Shown here in pieces: positions 1-9,701 of a stretch of DNA of 36,243 nucleotides. The notes beneath the pieces were generated by a model that worked only from the letters and a program-made list of their open reading frames with translations, had not been told where the DNA came from and searched no databases. This stretch comes from Hysterium pulicare CBS 123377 (taxonomy: Eukaryota > Ascomycota > Dothideomycetes > Hysteriales > Hysteriaceae). Within the stretch, counting starts at the first letter, position 1. Each line of letters starts with the position of its first letter. The translations under genes were made by a program, and so were the position numbers. The stretch covers positions 1 through 36,243 of the forward strand of contig AJFK01000369.1 of the NCBI GenBank assembly GCA_000467715.1, given 5' to 3'.

Positions 1-585
1 TTGTAGGCGCTACCACCACAACACCCTCGGCTTCGATGCCTACCTGGCCTAGCAATTGCAGTAGCATACGTCGAGAGCTTACCGGGCGACGGGCTTCAGC
101 TTCTGCCTGCGGGTGCAGTCGTGCTATCGTGCCGTTGCGCGAAGAGGACTAGGTTGAGCCAAAGTAAGTCACCCCCGAACGTCCGCCACCGTCAGCATGG
201 CAAGCAACACTCGCAGCGACTGCTGAAGCCGGCGAGCTTTCGCAACACGTTTGCGACGCGCTGCCGAATAGGGGAGAAGACATCTACTCACCTCCGGTTG
301 CTCTCAGCGCTGGCGATGACGTTGACAACAGTTTGCGGAGTCCGCAACGTGCCTGCGCCATCTCCCAGTCATTGCTGACATCTCCGAAAGGTGCTGACAA
401 GATATGCAGACCTCCTACGACATGAACTGGCTGCTTCCGCAGCGTGCCATCGCCAGCTACCCCCCGCCGAGGTGAAGGGGCGGACTTGATCGAAGCAACG
501 ACGACACAATCCGACTTCTTCGGGGGTAAGTAGAGATTGCGGACATGCATCAACAGTTGTAAAGCTTACTTTTGCAGTAGATTAG
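1..585 (+). pseudogene. 3' part of a plus-strand gene with an in-frame stop
   Basis: I do not recognise the product. One frame is open from base 7 to a strong donor at 164 (AAA then GTAAGT), resumes at 217 after a CAG acceptor, and continues with C/G-ending codons to a second donor at 525/526 (GTAAGT). A TTTTGCAG acceptor at 577 then gives the end Val-Asp-stop at 583-585. Frames agree across both introns (53 and 52 bp). The problem is TGA at 423-425, inside a stretch whose codon use looks coding on both sides (Cys-Arg-Pro-Pro-Thr-Thr before, Thr-Gly-Cys-Phe-Arg after). I found no intron that removes it and keeps frame. A second frame at 2-52, ending Phe-Asp-Ala-Tyr-Leu-Ala-stop, also has good codon use and may instead be the end of a gene entering from the left. 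Decayed gene or mis-spliced model are both possible. Confidence 0.4.
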
Positions 586-1300
586 TTAGATACTTGACAC
601 CGGTAGCACCTTAGACCCTCTCGGCTCTCCTCCGCGGCTTATTTTGGATGCACAGATCGGCCGAAGGATTCCGCATAGCTTGTAAGTCAGCAGCCGTTCC
701 ATAACAACTTGCTTGGTTACTTACTTCTAAGCAGAATAGAAATCGTTTAAACCTCCTATGCCGACTTAGATCACGGCAACCTCCATACACATATAACCTC
801 CACACTTGCACCATCTACTTTAAGACTTGTAAGTAGAGCAGCTTCTACACACGCAATACATCTTCAGGGATACTGACCACGACAAATGATATAGATAAAG
901 GATGGAATGCGGCCTCCCTTAAAATCTTCAACCCCCTAATTACCCCTCTCGATCGGCATCAATCTAGCCCAAATCCGAGTCAGCATGATAGCCTGGTACC
1001 CCTATATTAGCAGGCATATAATAATAAAGCAACATACCTTCGGCGATAGATATTACCTGGATACCTTAGGGAATAGCAAACGACGATGAGGCATCAGCGC
1101 ATCAATCACTGGCCTCATCTTGCAGCCAGATCACAAGATAAGATAAGCCTTATCGGACACCGCCAAGACCCTTATCGGATAAATACTTCCTAACCCTTTT
1201 GGGTCAAGCGTATTCCTTGTATAAGGAGCATGCATATGCAGCATGAGAGTGGATAATAGAGCTTGAGGTGGATAGAGTTAAGGAAAGGTAGAGAAACAGA
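586..1300. other. intergenic, intron-like GTAAGT signals, no clear gene
   Basis: Two further plus-strand GTAAGT donors lie near 680 and 826, each followed within about 60 bp by an AAG or CAG acceptor. This would fit an untranslated spliced end of the gene to the left. A minus-strand ATG frame at 611-814 (67 codons) contains its own GTAAGT...CTGAC...AAG cassette, but its codon use is not convincing. From 900 to 1300 the sequence is AT-rich with nothing I can support. Confidence 0.3.
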
Positions 1301-1538
1301 GGTAGGTTAGTTGAGGGTAAGTCTCTCTTATCCATTCGTTAGCATAGTTGTTTCCCACGGTTCCATCGGTCTCAACGCCTCATTCTTTCGTCAGCATTTT
1401 CGGCATCCGAGCTTTAATTGCTTTATTTACGCACTTACGTCTATCATATCACTTGGTGTACGTTATTCCGTCATCATAGGAGAGCCTTTAGTTGGAGGGG
1501 CTCACTGGGGGTACGCGATGGCTGGGGCTGCCCTCCCA

Positions 1539-2303
1539 ACACCCATGGTGTCTGGTATTCCATCGCTTTTGACATTTTTCCGGATCCAATGGAACTCCGA
1601 GGATCATACTCGTTGTCCTAGATTCTTCATGTCATCGCAAATATCTTATAGTCACCTCGAGGTAAGCTTACTTTAGAATCGTTGACTTTCTTCTGCGAAC
1701 CCAGCACCAATGGTGGCCTGAAGGATCCTTTCTCCTGCTTTCTTGCTCTTCCTACCGAGTCCCAATGGGACTTCGAGAACTCATCTTCTATGCTCGTAAT
1801 TTTCACACAAGCACCAATGGCTCTTGAAATATCCGCTACTTTTTCGCAGTTTCTGCCAAGTCTCTATGGGAGTTCGAGTACTTCTCCGAGATATCTCCTG
1901 CACGTCATCGTCAATCTTTATAGAACTTGAGAAGGTAAGTTCGCTTTAGATTTGATGTTTTTTCGTCTTCAACCGCGCACCAATGGTGACTGATGTAGTC
2001 GCTTCGCCTTTGCTTTTCCTGCTGCCGAGTCTCCATGGGCTTTCGAGAAGTCATTCATTTCATCCAATCATACCATCCCAGCGCCAATGGCGACTGATGT
2101 GTCCCTCTTTCTACCGTCGGTATAGATTCAGCTTTTCGAGGTCCAATGGGCTTCGCGTATTCAATCGTTGCTCGAGCCAGCGCCGATGGCGACTGAAGTA
2201 CTACTACCACCTCTTCTCCGGACCCCATGGGTCATCGAGTAATCCTCTCGGCAAATCCAGCACCTATGGTGACTGAAGTATGTTCTCTGGGACCCAATGG
2301 GTC
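1539..2303. repeat. array of imperfect palindromes centred on CCAATGG
   Basis: About a dozen short inverted repeats share the core CC(A/T/G)ATGG but have different arms that still pair. Examples are CACCAATGGTG (1705 and 1978), GTCCCAATGGGAC (1759), CGCCAATGGCG (2082), CGCCGATGGCG (2181), CACCTATGGTG (2261), GACCCCATGGGTC (2221) and GACCCAATGGGTC (2291). Two contexts alternate on the right side: ACTGA(A/T)GT after the CACC/CGCC type and TTCGAG or TCATCGAGT after the CCC type. Spacing is 51-54 bp on the left and shrinks to 30-45 bp on the right. Similar elements recur at 4060, 4112, 4484, 4529 and 5132. Ordinary ORFs running through the array are not supported by codon use. Confidence 0.8.
1661..1676 (+). 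repeat. intron-like header, copy 1
   Basis: The 16-mer GGTAAGCTTACTTTAG is matched at 1934-1949 by GGTAAGTTCGCTTTAG (13 of 16 identical). Each looks like a 5' splice donor run directly into a 3' acceptor and precedes a block of the CCAATGG palindromes. It may mark the start of a repeated module about 270 bp long. A true intron of this length would be too short to splice. Confidence 0.4.
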
Positions 2304-2447
2304 ATCGAGTATTCATCTTCCTATACTCTCTGGTCATTATCATTACCAACCTTGGAGCTACTCAAACAAGTAGGCATGGCAGTATATCTGAGGGATTTAC
2401 CCGAGCGTCTCTCCGGAGATGTCTTAAAGTGTAGCGTTTGCTACGTT

Positions 2448-3215
2448 GGTTCCACATCGGCAAACTCCATAACGCGACATCAGCAGGCTATGTCAAATCT
2501 AGTCAGCGCTTTCTCATAGATGGAGCAGTACTTTCACTCCTTACTCTCGAGCTTGATGCAAGGACAAAACTTATCTTGTGGGCTTTACCAGGGGTTTCTC
2601 TAAATGTGGCATTCTTGTTATCACATCCACGGTTCCATATCGGCTTGCTTCATACCTCGATGTCGGCAGACTACGTCAACTCTGGTCAGCGCGATCGTTA
2701 TGGATGAAGTATCCTCATGCTTCTTGCTTTCGAGCTTGAAGCGAGGGCAACTTTTTTTGGTGGGTTACTGGGGTATTAGAGCATAGTATTGAAGGTGGCA
2801 AGTTCAACCCATCGAAAGCCCTATCGTCGTCTGCTTCGACATTCCACGAAGGCATTGAGGGTATTCTGGGGGCTTTGAATAGGTGAGGGTCTAGGACTTG
2901 AGGAATGAAACTGTAGGGTATCGAAGGTGGCATTTCCTACCCATCGAAATTCCTATCGTCGTCAGTCGCCGCTTTCGAACGAAGGCATGATCGTTCTTCT
3001 GAGGGCTTTTAAATACTACACGAGGGTGATCTCTTCGGGCCTCCACCCATCGAGACTCCTATCGTCGTTCGTGTAAGCATCCAACGAAGGCATACTGGCA
3101 TCTGGAAGTTTCCTTCTTTGGAAGACGTAACTCCATGCTTGTCATTGGTTCCATATCGGCAGGCTCCACGTCCGCGACAACGGCAGGCTACGTCAACTCT
3201 AGTCAGCGCGTTGTT
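2448..3215. repeat. dispersed repeat, three copies of about 70-100 bp
   Basis: Copies start at about 2448, 2631 and 3147 with GGTTCCA(C/T)ATCGGC. Each continues through a segment containing GGCAGACTACGTCAACTCT or a close variant, then GTCAGCGC. Between copies 2 and 3 lies a different repeat family. The copies are degenerate and interrupted by stops in every frame, so I read them as noncoding or decayed. Confidence 0.7.
2808..3095. repeat. second repeat family, three copies
   Basis: Copies begin at about 2808, 2940 and 3046 with CCCATCGA(A/G)A followed by CCTATCGTCGT, and carry CGAAGGCAT some 40 bp later. Spacing is 132 and 106 bp. They sit between copies 2 and 3 of the neighbouring repeat family, so the two are interleaved. 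Confidence 0.7.
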
Positions 3216-3360
3216 ATGGGTAGAGCGGTTCTTCGGTCGCTTGTTACGGGGCGTTTACCTGTTAGATGGTATTCGCTACCGGCTTTCGATCAGGACAAAC
3301 CTTAAAGTCCTGTTGGCGTATGTCGGCAGGCATCTTTGTGGGCATTGTTGGGATTTTATT

Positions 3361-3525
3361 GGTGTAAGCGGAAGAGTATTGGGACTTTGGACTTAGAAGT
3401 ATAAGCGGAGAACTATTCGGACTGCGTACTTGGAGGTATAAACGGAGGAGTATTTAGAGCGCGTGCTTAGAGGTATAAATGGAGGAGTATTCGGACTTTA
3501 AAGGTATAAGTGGAGGAGTGCTAGT
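3361..3525. repeat. tandem repeat, period about 37 bp, five copies
   Basis: Units start at about 3361, 3398, 3434, 3471 and 3502. Each opens with GGTATAAGCGGAGGAGTAT or a variant and ends in a GGACTT or TTAGA stretch. The last unit is shorter. Confidence 0.75.
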
Positions 3526-3579
3526 CATCGACATAGATCGTTTGAAGGTAGGTTAGTAACATTGACTGCAAAGGTAGGT

Positions 3580-4345
3580 TATATGGTGAGTCCTTTTTAC
3601 CCTTTCTTTTCAAGTCGCCATCAACAAAAGTCTTTCTGCTTTTTTCGCATATCTTCTCTGGTTTCCGTTATGCGGTTCAACCTATTCATGGTGTTATCCA
3701 TCGTCCTTTCCGTCGTCTCTTTCGTCGTCTCCTCAATTTCCGTAACCTTTGCTTCGGGAGCTAGTCAACCTTTCCGTCATCTAAGTCTCCTGGCCTATGG
3801 TCAGTGAAGTATTCGGTTCGATGAGACGTCCGCGAGTCCTTTCAAATTTTCAGCAGCTTCATACTAGTTTCCACCATGCGGTCGAACCTTATATCTTCTT
3901 CTCCGTTAGACTTCTCAAACCTTTCCGTTTTTTTCTTTAGACTTCCGCCGACAATTCTTTCGTCTCTCAGCCTCGCGTGTCTTTCGTGTCTCAGTCTTTC
4001 GTGTCTTTCGTCTCTCAGCCTTTCGTGTCTTTTTGTTCTTTTCTTATGTTGATATGCCTCCTAGCCAATGGTTAGCGAAATATTCATTCCAGCACTCAGT
4101 CTTTCAAATCTCCAACCAATGGTTGGCAAAGTACTATCAGCCTTACTATTTCGGTCCGACGTGTCCGTCTCTTTGCCAAAGTCATTCGTACTCATCCAAT
4201 ATGCTTCTTCCTTCATCTCCGAAGTACTGTTGAAGTTGTCTGTTTCCGTATTATCGTTCCGCTGTTCTTCTTTGCCTTTTTGTTTAGAATAGTCAAAACG
4301 GTAGGTCCAATAGAAACGGTAAGTCAGATAGATAGACACGGTAGG
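3580..4345. repeat. pyrimidine-rich low-complexity stretch
   Basis: The plus strand is strongly enriched in T and C, with reiterated TTTCGTCGTCTC and CTTTCGTGTCTCAG words, densest at 3690-4035. Two more CCAATGG palindromes lie inside it (4060 and 4112-4126), and AACGGTAGGT/AACGGTAAGT words repeat at 4295-4345. Open frames across it are composition artefacts. Confidence 0.6.
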
Positions 4346-5575
4346 TTTCCTGTCGTTCCGCTACCTGCATATAAAGTCAGTCATAGTCTTTTTCTTTCCT
4401 TTGATTCATTATCGCATAACTAATGTCCTTCAAACATTTCCGTCGACTAAATTTCTCGTCGCTTAATGTTGCCTTTTCCAGCGTCAATGGCGACTGATGT
4501 ATTCCAAGAAGCTCATGCATATGCCGACCTCCAATGGAGCTTCGAGTATCCATCCTTTCACACGATCGTCTCTGCTATTGAGCCTTATGCTTCATGATTT
4601 CCTCAAGTCTCATCTTTTTAAAGCTCCTGTGAGTCCTCTTTAAGAGTTTCTTCAATCTTCCTTAGTTATGATCGCCTTGTTTTCCAACTTCCAAAGCCGG
4701 CATTTATAGGGACACGGTAAGCCTAGTAGTAATGGTTTGGAGAAAGTCCTCGTCGGTATAGGTAAATTTGAGTCCGTCGCGAATCGTTGTCGAGACCATC
4801 GCTGACATTACATAGGTGGTGGAATATCTCAATCGTGGCTACAGGTATATAGAACGGGGTCGGGAGCGCAATTAATATATCGGGCGGGCGCTTTCCGTAC
4901 GGCTGGATTCATCCACAGTATTGGTAAGCATTCTCAACATCAGATAGACGAGGATGATGGGATTACTTACATCTTGAGGCAGGCTATTCTCATCCACGAC
5001 GGCACCACTCACGTCCACTCGGCAGGGCCGAGGGCCAAGAGAAACAACATCCCATTCAGTTAATTAGCTAAGGGTAGCTCTCGGTCATAGCTGATCGGAA
5101 ACGCCAGCTGCGAGGGAACTATGATGTGCATAAGGACCAATGGGACCTATCCGTCCGGATCCGAAGAGAGACATACCCAAACATCCCACCTCTAATCTTG
5201 CCATGGTCATCCTTATTCATAAATCCCCGGCCTAACTTACCTGCTTCAACCACTAGCGCTTTTCTATGGATAGGGCTTCCGCACACGTCGAACCTCGATC
5301 GTGCTCAATAAGCGACGCGATAGATACAACGTTAAAGGCGTAGTATCCATTTTTCCCTATGCCATCGATACAAGTATCCCTAGGAGTCATACAGAAGCAG
5401 CAATCCCAATATCCACTAAGGCGGAGACCTCGACTTCCGTCCAACACATAGTATGCACAGCGGTATGTCCGTATTGGTATATCCAGCTGTGCACGCGATA
5501 TCCAGTCCAGGTGTTGGCGGGATCCCACACCTCCAAGTGGAAGGTCTTTAGGTAGCGCTGTCCAGGATACTTCAG
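4346..5575. other. intergenic; isolated palindromes, no supported gene
   Basis: Two more palindromes occur at 4484 and 4529, and a longer imperfect one, AGGACCAATGGGACCT, at 5132-5147. A minus-strand frame at 5253-5630 is open for 125 codons, but its start and codon use do not convince and it ends in the simple repeat at 5581. I see no splice pattern or recognisable product. Confidence 0.4.
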
Positions 5576-5580
5576 AGGCG

Positions 5581-5620
5581 TATAGGTGCGTATAGGTGCG
5601 TATAGGTGCGTATAGGTAGG
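5581..5620. repeat. 10-bp tandem repeat, four copies
   Basis: Four consecutive TATAGGTGCG units; the last reads TATAGGTAGG. It is isolated, between DNA with no clear genes. Confidence 0.9.
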
Positions 5621-6474
5621 AAGTGGGCAACCGGATCGCGGAACGCAGGGAAGTTGATGCAGGGAGGCATAGACATTCCTGATAGGATGGGATGCTCGTG
5701 GGGCTGCATCTTACTGCTGGTGTGTCTATATTAGTATGTGTAAGAGGGAGGATGTAGTGCTGTGGTCCTGTTAAGCATGCGGCATTGGCTTGCCTCTATG
5801 CTATACACCTATTGCTTGTGGTCAGCGATGTTACTTCGCCCTATACCGCTGGCTATCTTACCTTGATGCCAGCATCCCGCTGGCATCTATGCAGACTAGC
5901 ATCCATGCGATGCTGCTTTGGCTGTATTCTCACCTCCTCTTATCTCGTCTCTAGGTAACCGTATGTGGGTGACGGTATTGGTTTCCTAGAAGCTGGAGTA
6001 TCCAGAAGAACTTTTGGGTGAAGTTTTGGCAGAAGTCCGATTCTGGACTTTTTTGGATCGATCCGGCGATTTTTTGACTCAAAATCGTAGTTGGAGAGGT
6101 CCGCCGCGGGTGTGGGGAGTCGCAGATGGAGATATGCATCTCCCAGCGAGTTAGGAGAAGCTTTCCTACTTCTTCCGCAGAGTCAGTAATGGCCAGCGAA
6201 CTGAGAGAATGACGGATACGTACTAGCCAACTCCTGTCGCTCGCTTGCCCTTGGGGCAGTGGGCAAGGCTGCTGCGTACGGGCTAGAGTGGGTTCGCATA
6301 AAGTGTGATCGTATACAGAGGGTAGAGGACTCCCTTGTAGGGGCTATTACTCTCCGCCGCAGAGTTACTATGGCAGGTGCAGAGTCTCACGTCCTTTGTC
6401 ACATGAAACTCATGACGACGAGTTCGTCGGTGGCTTCGAAAAGCTGGAAACATGCCGTCGTGGTTTACGAGTAG
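5621..6474. other. intergenic, nothing supported
   Basis: There is no frame with coding-like codon use and no consistent splice pattern. Short ATG frames on both strands are shadows of one another. Confidence 0.4.
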
Positions 6475-7740
6475 TGTGGTGCTTGGTTGATCGTGAGGAA
6501 GAGGCCGAAGAACTCGTTATGGGGCTGCCGCTGCACGCTCGTGAGGTGCATTGTGGGAAGTCTCGTCCTCTTTATCGGTCAGATCCCATGAAAAGAGGAC
6601 TTTCGAGGGCTCTTGAGGCCTCTTGAGGGCTTTTGCGTACCAAACAGGAGAGAGTGTTTCGTTGAGGGTGAGGAAGAAGTAGAAGATCCTTTCAAGACGG
6701 GCCGGATGCCCTGCGAGCGTGGGACATCCAGGGTAAATACCGCCTTCTTTATCGCTCGGAACTCATGAGAATGGGATTGTAGAGGGTTCCGAATGGCATG
6801 AGGAAAGTCGTCCCGCACCGAAAAGAAGATGGTGTTTGGTAAAGGGTGATGATGGAGCAGAAGATCCTTTCATTGCTAGCCAAACGCCGCAGATGATGAG
6901 AAGCCATAAGCAAACATCACCTTGTTGTTCGATCGAGGACGATGGAGAAGAGGCCATAGAGCGACTTGGACCGCCCGAGGATGGTCTTGATGTACTAGCA
7001 AGAAGCTGGTGTTCGGGCGAGTGTTCGGGCGAGGCAGGACAAGGTGTGGAAGATTCTTTAATGGACGATCGAAAGCGTAGGAAGCGAGACACCTCGCGGG
7101 CAATCTCACTTCCTTTGTGGCTTCAAGCTTTCAATGAAGTTATCGTAGATCGACACGAGGAGCGTTGAAGCTGTCGCGTTGCAGCAACAAGAAGGTGGTG
7201 CTGGGGTGCAGGAGCGGAAGTTCCTTTTATGGACGATCGAAGGCTTAGGAAAGTGAGACGCCTCGCCGGCAGTCTCGATCCTTTGTGCCTTCAAACTCTC
7301 GATGAAGATATCGTAGATCGACATGAGAAGCTTTGAAGCTGTCGCGTTGCAGCGACAAGAACATGGTATTGGGGTGAGGAGGAACCAGGAGCGGAAGATC
7401 GTTTTATGAGCGTCCGACGCGTCGACGAAAGTGAGATCCCTCAAAAGGAATCCCACCTCCTTTATTGCCCCGGCGGCTCGAAGAGGGCGTGGTAGAAGGG
7501 TAGGAGAGGCATCGCAGATGTCACCGTGCAGATGTTGTTGTGGTGAACCAAGACAAGGTGTGGTAGAGCATCCAAGGATGATGGAAGGTCAGCGAAGGTG
7601 AGATGCCTCGCGAGCACACTCAGGTCCTAAAAACCTTCTTGTCCTTGAAAGAGCATTATTGCATGGCATGCAAAGCATCTAAGAAGTCGTGGTGCAGAAG
7701 CACGAAGTTGCTGTTGTGGTATGGTAGAGGATGAAGTTGC
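6475..7740. repeat. satellite-like array, period about 172 bp, eight units
   Basis: A GGTG-T--GG-TGA-like anchor occurs at about 6475, 6652, 6828, 7001, 7187, 7357, 7530 and 7702, so the spacing is 170-186 bp. A second anchor, GAAGATCCTTT or GGAAGTTCCTTTTATGG, recurs near 6510, 6680, 6857, 7048, 7216 and 7393 at the same interval. The best match is between units 7048-7215 and 7216-7392, which share TGGACGATCGAA and CGTAGATCGACA. Because many units are near 174 bp (58 codons), one minus-strand frame stays open through two of them (7106-7456) and encodes repeated Cys-Asn-Ala-Thr-Ala-Ser peptides. Stops recur elsewhere, so I favour noncoding satellite DNA over a repeat protein. Confidence 0.8.
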
Positions 7741-7833
7741 AAAGAGGTTACATGAAGCTTCGGCCACCCACATGCAACCACGAGAGGCGCGACGCCAGCG
7801 TTCAGGGGCACGGGTACCTGCAGTAGTGGATTG

Positions 7834-8154
7834 ATGAAGCTGTCAGCTTCAGTAACGTCTGGAGGCTTCCGTGAGCACGCGCAAACGATCCTCAACCCCG
7901 ATCGCCGAGTCCAAATCGTGGATTTCTGGTTCTTTGCATACATCTCGATGAAGGGTGTCAAGAAACGATTCATTTACGGCTCACGAGAGGCGTTTCAAGA
8001 AGCGCATCCCCTGGAAGCCTGGGTTGGCCTGCTTACAACAGTATGGCTCCGATCATATCCGATGGCATTGGGTCAACAGCCCTCAGTTTCATATTTGTCC
8101 CAAGGATACCTACCTGGTCAGAGTCATCCCAAGATAGACTCATGGTCACACTAG
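7834..8154 (+). CDS. hypothetical protein, 106 aa
   Basis: I do not recognise the product. The ATG frame has good codon use, with many ATC, GTC, CTC, TAC, GAC and CGC codons, which separates it from shadow frames around it. The protein is mixed and fairly aromatic, with Val-Asp-Phe-Trp-Phe-Phe near residue 32 and a basic Lys-Lys-Arg-Phe at about 45. I see no coiled coil, signal peptide or membrane segment. It runs opposite to the main gene cluster. Its last codons lie inside a block that is duplicated at about 9420-9535, so the C-terminus may be shaped by that duplication. An upstream exon is possible; none is obvious. A second ATG frame overlapping from 8043 has poorer codon use. Confidence 0.45.
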   Translation: MKLSASVTSGGFREHAQTILNPDRRVQIVDFWFFAYISMKGVKKRFIYGSREAFQEAHPLEAWVGLLTTVWLRSYPMALGQQPSVSYLSQGYLPGQSHPKIDSWSH

Positions 8155-8420
8155 AGCTTACAATGGGCTTCACCAAGTGCAATTGGTATTCAGGAATTAG
8201 GTGGCTTGAAGAGCAAATGTGCATTCGCACCTATATACTGCATACCTTGCAATCACGGAGTCCTTTTTCCGCATTGAAATATGGACATGAACCTTGTAAA
8301 ATTCCTCCCTTAAAGGTCGCCATACCCCGCCGTCAAAAGAAAGCAAAATGCAAAATGCAAAATGTAAGTGCTGCCGAGGGAGAGACGATCTTGTATCGTA
8401 GAACATGAAGTATCCGTCGA

Positions 8421-9210
8421 TCAGTCCTCCAAGGTACTTGGAAGATTGTAGTGCGTCTCTAGCGCCCGAACTCGAGCGCGCAGCTTATTGAGTTCCCTCT
8501 CTTTTGCGGCGAGTCCTATCTCTAAGGTCTCCGTACGTAAAAACTCTGAGAATCTCGACAGATAATCTCGACGAGTCGTTAGCCTTCGTATTGGATAGTG
8601 GTTTCGCGGGACTTACTGGTTCTACGCCTCTTAAGACCAAGTCCTCCGCCGCCAGTTTTAGTAACACCCACGAGCCGATTCAAAGCTTCGGTTGTTATGG
8701 GCTGCTCGGAGAATTTGACCTTGTTGTCCATTTCGAAGAATTTCTGGCTGGCAGAGGTACTGGCTGTCGCGATCGTTTCGATGGTATCCCAATCCGAATT
8801 ATGTTCCGTTTCCAGAGCTCGATATGCTTCGTGAATTTCCACTATAGCAGCTTTGTGTTTTGTGAGAGTGTCTTCATTTTCGGCAGCTGGAGACATCTTA
8901 GCACTGGCACGTTGCTTATCTGGAATGCATATTCGAAAGTCCTCTTACCTTCCCTCTCACGGCCTTCTTGGCACTTTTTCAGCTCCCGTTTCAGAACATG
9001 CACCTCTTTAGCCAGACTTTTAGTGCGTTGCGTAGGTGCATTGGAGTTTTCGGTGTCCGAGGAAGTGGTATCGTCACTGTTGCTGTCGGAGGATGTGCTG
9101 AGATTGTTGTCATCGACCTCGCCGATGTTGTCGCCAGAGTCTTCGACGATGTTGTCACAGGCCTCGATGCTCTCGAGGATAGGCGCTTGGTTGCCTTCAG
9201 TTGCTTCCAT
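8421..9210 (-). CDS. coiled-coil family protein, 218 aa, three exons
   Basis: Exons are 8949-9210, 8617-8886 and 8421-8545. Both introns are phase 1 with strong signals (GTAAGA to CTCCAG, 62 bp; GTAAGT with GGCTAACG branch to CTCAG, 71 bp). The N-terminus (residues 1-60) is acidic and disordered, rich in Asp, Ser, Asn and Thr. A Lys/Glu-rich helix follows (Lys-Glu-Val-His-Val-Leu-Lys-Arg-Glu-Leu), then a middle helix and a Gly-Gly-Gly-Gly linker. The last exon is a regular coiled coil with Leu-Arg-Ala-Arg-Val-Arg-Ala-Leu-Glu, ending Ser-Thr-Leu-Glu-Asp. This end matches the end of the neighbour at 9702-10064 (Leu-Arg-Glu-Arg-Val-Arg-Ser-Ile-Glu ... Ser-Leu-Glu-Gly), which supports the last splice. 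The chosen start is the first ATG of the acidic frame. The function is unknown; a scaffold or partner-binding role is inference. Confidence 0.75.
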
Positions 9211-9227
9211 GTTGTCAGAATGTGGTA

Positions 9228-9420
9228 TGGTCGAGATTTCGTCAAGGAACGAAGATGAGTGTGGGCGAGAAATACCCCTTTCACGTTAAACAGCCGAACT
9301 TCTTCACCACGTGTTCCAACGACGTCATTTTGATGGTGGGGCAATTTTGATTCATCTATCAAGTGCATGGATGAGGTTATGGGTCAATTGGACATGTTGA
9401 GCCTGGCTTTATGTCTGGCT
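9228..9420 (-). promoter_or_regulatory. upstream block shared with the gene at 11452-12093
   Basis: About 190 bp just before the start codon is closely similar to 12120-12310, in the same position relative to the next three-domain gene. Shared words include GATGAGTGTGGGCGA, CAACGACGTCAT and TTGATGGTGGGGCA. CGACGTCA at 9320-9327 resembles a CRE/ATF half-site pair. A TATTTC box follows GGGG near 9270. Confidence 0.6.
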
Positions 9421-9424
9421 TCTA

Positions 9425-9701
9425 TATGGACTCCTGGTCACGGGCTGGAGCTCACGATAGGCTTCGCCATGTGGAAATTGTCTTCAAGAATGGGATTGCC
9501 CGAGAAGCCGATGTGCAATTACATCTACGTACTCCGTTCAGTAAACATCTAGAGTGTTTCCTTATTTCCGGCTGTATAAGCCACCAGTTCCGCCAAATCC
9601 TCCCTCAAAGCTTGTCATGCCTGCCGGAGTTCTAAAGAAGGAAATATTAGAAAGCAGGAAGCAAACAGTGCTGAGAGAGGCACTTACACCCATCGTTCAA
9701 G
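9425..9701. other. intergenic with duplicated segment and intron-like cassette
   Basis: 9420-9535 is similar to 8130-8240 (GACTCCTGGTCACGGGCTGG versus GACTCATGGTCACACTAGAG, and further on). On the minus strand, GTGTAAGTG near 9690 followed by TTTCTAATATTTCCTTCTTTAG near 9640 forms a convincing intron just after the stop of the next gene, so it may be a 3' UTR intron. Confidence 0.4.

Noticed and set aside
1311-2519. Series of plus-strand ORFs across the palindrome array
   Set aside because: They change frame from unit to unit and lack coding codon use.
3562-3807. 81-codon Phe/Ser/Val-rich frame that looks like a membrane or secreted protein
   Set aside because: It lies in a pyrimidine-rich simple-sequence tract, which makes such frames by composition alone.
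6836-7168. 110-codon plus-strand frame
   Set aside because: It runs through the 172-bp array and its stop recurs in the next unit, so it reflects the repeat. It has no ATG at its left end.
8504-9289. 261-codon plus-strand frame
   Set aside because: It is antisense to the well-supported three-exon gene 8421-9210, whose splice signals and C-terminal match to the neighbour decide the strand.
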